Shown one piece after another: positions 6,405-7,192 of a DNA stretch of 7,192 nucleotides (its first letter is position 1; the number at the start of each line of letters is the position of its first letter). Made by a program: the position numbers and the translations under genes. This stretch comes from CAISIP01 sp039934375 (GTDB lineage: Bacteria; Pseudomonadota; Gammaproteobacteria; Burkholderiales; Burkholderiaceae_C), in assembly GCA_039934375.1 (NCBI GenBank), contig JBDTMH010000224.1, positions 1 to 7,192 of the forward strand. Reading direction: 5' to 3'. The notes under the pieces are model-generated. The model made no database searches. It was given only the letters and a program-made list of their open reading frames with translations, and was not told the DNA's origin.

Positions 6405-7192
6405 ATGACCCCTTCGCCGACCTCCCCCGGTAAGCGCCAGCCTGTGGCGGAGGTGGGTGCAGTGGGCATCGTGGGAATCGTCGGCATTGGCGCTTCGGCG
6501 GGCGGCCTGGAGGCGTTCGCGCAGTTCTTTGCCCGGGTGCCGGTCAAGTCGGGCCTGGCCTACATCGTGGTGCAGCACCTGGACCCGACGCAAAAAGCCA
6601 TGCTGGCCGAGTTGCTGCAGCGGGTGACTTCGATGAACGTGCGCGAGGCCGGCGAACAGATGCGCGTCGAAGCCGATCATGTCTACGTGATTCCACCGAA
6701 CGCCGAACTCAGCCTGGTGCAGGGCATGCTGCACGTGATGCCCCCCACCGAGCCACGCGGCATGCGACTGCCGGTCAATGTGCTGTTCTCGTCGCTGGCT
6801 CGCGACCAGGGCGCATCGGCCATCGGCGTTGTGCTGTCGGGCATGGGGTCAGACGGCACGTTGGGGCTGCAGGCTCTGAAGGCTGTGGGCGGCCTGACCG
6901 TCGTGCAGGAGCCTTCGTCGGCGCAGTTCGACTCGATGCCGCGCAGCGCCATTGCCGCAGGCTGTGCCGACATCGTGGCGCTGCCCTCGGACATGCCCGA
7001 TCGCATCCTCGCCTGCGTCGCCTGGGTTGGCCCATCAAAGTTGCCCATCCCCCGTGCAGGGTCGGACGCCACGCCGGCCGGTGCGCCGGTCGATCCGCCG
7101 GTCGACACCATCGAGGGCCTCTTTAGCCTGCTGCGGCGCAGAACGCGGCACGACTTTTCGCTCTACAAGCCCAGCACGCTGAACCGCCGCAT
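6405..7192 (+). CDS. CheB-CheR hybrid signalling protein, N-terminal part (3'-truncated by window edge)
   Basis: The frame is open from ATG 6405 to the window end, giving 262 residues, and is not closed by a stop. Residues 22-205 are a CheB methylesterase domain with its triad intact: Ser31 in GIGASAGGLEAF (27-38), His58 in VVQHLDPTQ (55-63) and Asp150 in LSGMGSDGTLGL (144-155). DHVYVIPPN (91-99) and MPRSAIAAGCADIV (178-191) are further landmarks. A proline/alanine linker (about 209-235) leads to IEGLFSLLRRRTRHDFSLYKPSTLNRR (from 236), which is how the CheR methyltransferase part begins in CheB-CheR hybrids. There is no receiver domain. Relatives usually continue into full CheR, a coiled coil and PAS, and often histidine-kinase domains, for about 850-1400 residues; what follows here is unseen. 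A TGA at 6384 limits the start; 6405 is the first ATG after it, with no clear Shine-Dalgarno. The hybrid probably links methylation chemistry to kinase signalling rather than classical chemotaxis. Confidence 0.9.
   Translation, partial: MTPSPTSPGKRQPVAEVGAVGIVGIVGIGASAGGLEAFAQFFARVPVKSGLAYIVVQHLDPTQKAMLAELLQRVTSMNVREAGEQMRVEADHVYVIPPNAELSLVQGMLHVMPPTEPRGMRLPVNVLFSSLARDQGASAIGVVLSGMGSDGTLGLQALKAVGGLTVVQEPSSAQFDSMPRSAIAAGCADIVALPSDMPDRILACVAWVGPSKLPIPRAGSDATPAGAPVDPPVDTIEGLFSLLRRRTRHDFSLYKPSTLNRR
6453..6488 (+). repeat. Four tandem 9-bp units inside the CheB-CheR gene
   Basis: Codons 17-28 read VGA-VGI-VGI-VGI as four consecutive 9-base units (GTGGGTGCA, GTGGGCATC, GTGGGAATC, GTCGGCATT) just before the catalytic GIGASAGG. 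The repeat keeps the frame and lengthens the first hydrophobic strand of the methylesterase domain. Confidence 0.7.

Noticed and set aside
6336..7111. Two - strand open frames opposite the CheB-CheR hybrid (6336-6734 and 6683-7111)
   Set aside because: They are antisense to a frame with an intact CheB catalytic triad and have no motif of their own.

Overview
The window (7192 bp, high G+C) looks like chromosomal DNA of a betaproteobacterium, most likely Burkholderiales. This rests on the holA-proA gene pair, which is a common order in that group, on the strong G/C third-position bias of all genes, and on the flavour of the encoded proteins. No RNA gene, CRISPR array, complete insertion sequence or phage gene is visible. 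The genus cannot be named from the sequence alone.

Left part (1-3486, + strand): the C-terminal two thirds of holA (DNA polymerase III delta, clamp loader) runs in from the left edge. It is followed after 48 bp by a complete proA (gamma-glutamyl phosphate reductase, proline synthesis). A complete 12-helix MATE-family efflux transporter follows after 58 bp. These are housekeeping or near-housekeeping genes in one direction. A perfect 11-bp inverted repeat sits between the MATE gene and the next, convergent gene and is the best terminator candidate in the window.

Middle (3557-4831, - strand): a complete zinc-dependent, probably NAD-linked medium-chain alcohol dehydrogenase with both zinc sites intact. 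Upstream of it lies about 230 bp without a gene, carrying short CAGTC repeats.

Right part (4829-7192): a signalling cluster of three genes around a 263-bp divergent intergenic region. On the - strand is a single-domain CheB-type methylesterase without receiver domain. On the + strand is a small stand-alone PAS protein with a preceding coiled coil, and 65 bp further the start of a large CheB-CheR hybrid, cut by the window edge just as the CheR part begins. In known relatives such hybrids continue into CheR, coiled-coil, PAS and often histidine-kinase modules. Neither CheB domain has the usual phospho-receiver and no chemoreceptor, CheA or CheW is visible, so this looks like an orphan signalling locus rather than a classical chemotaxis operon. 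It is the most interesting part of the window, although its protein families are known.
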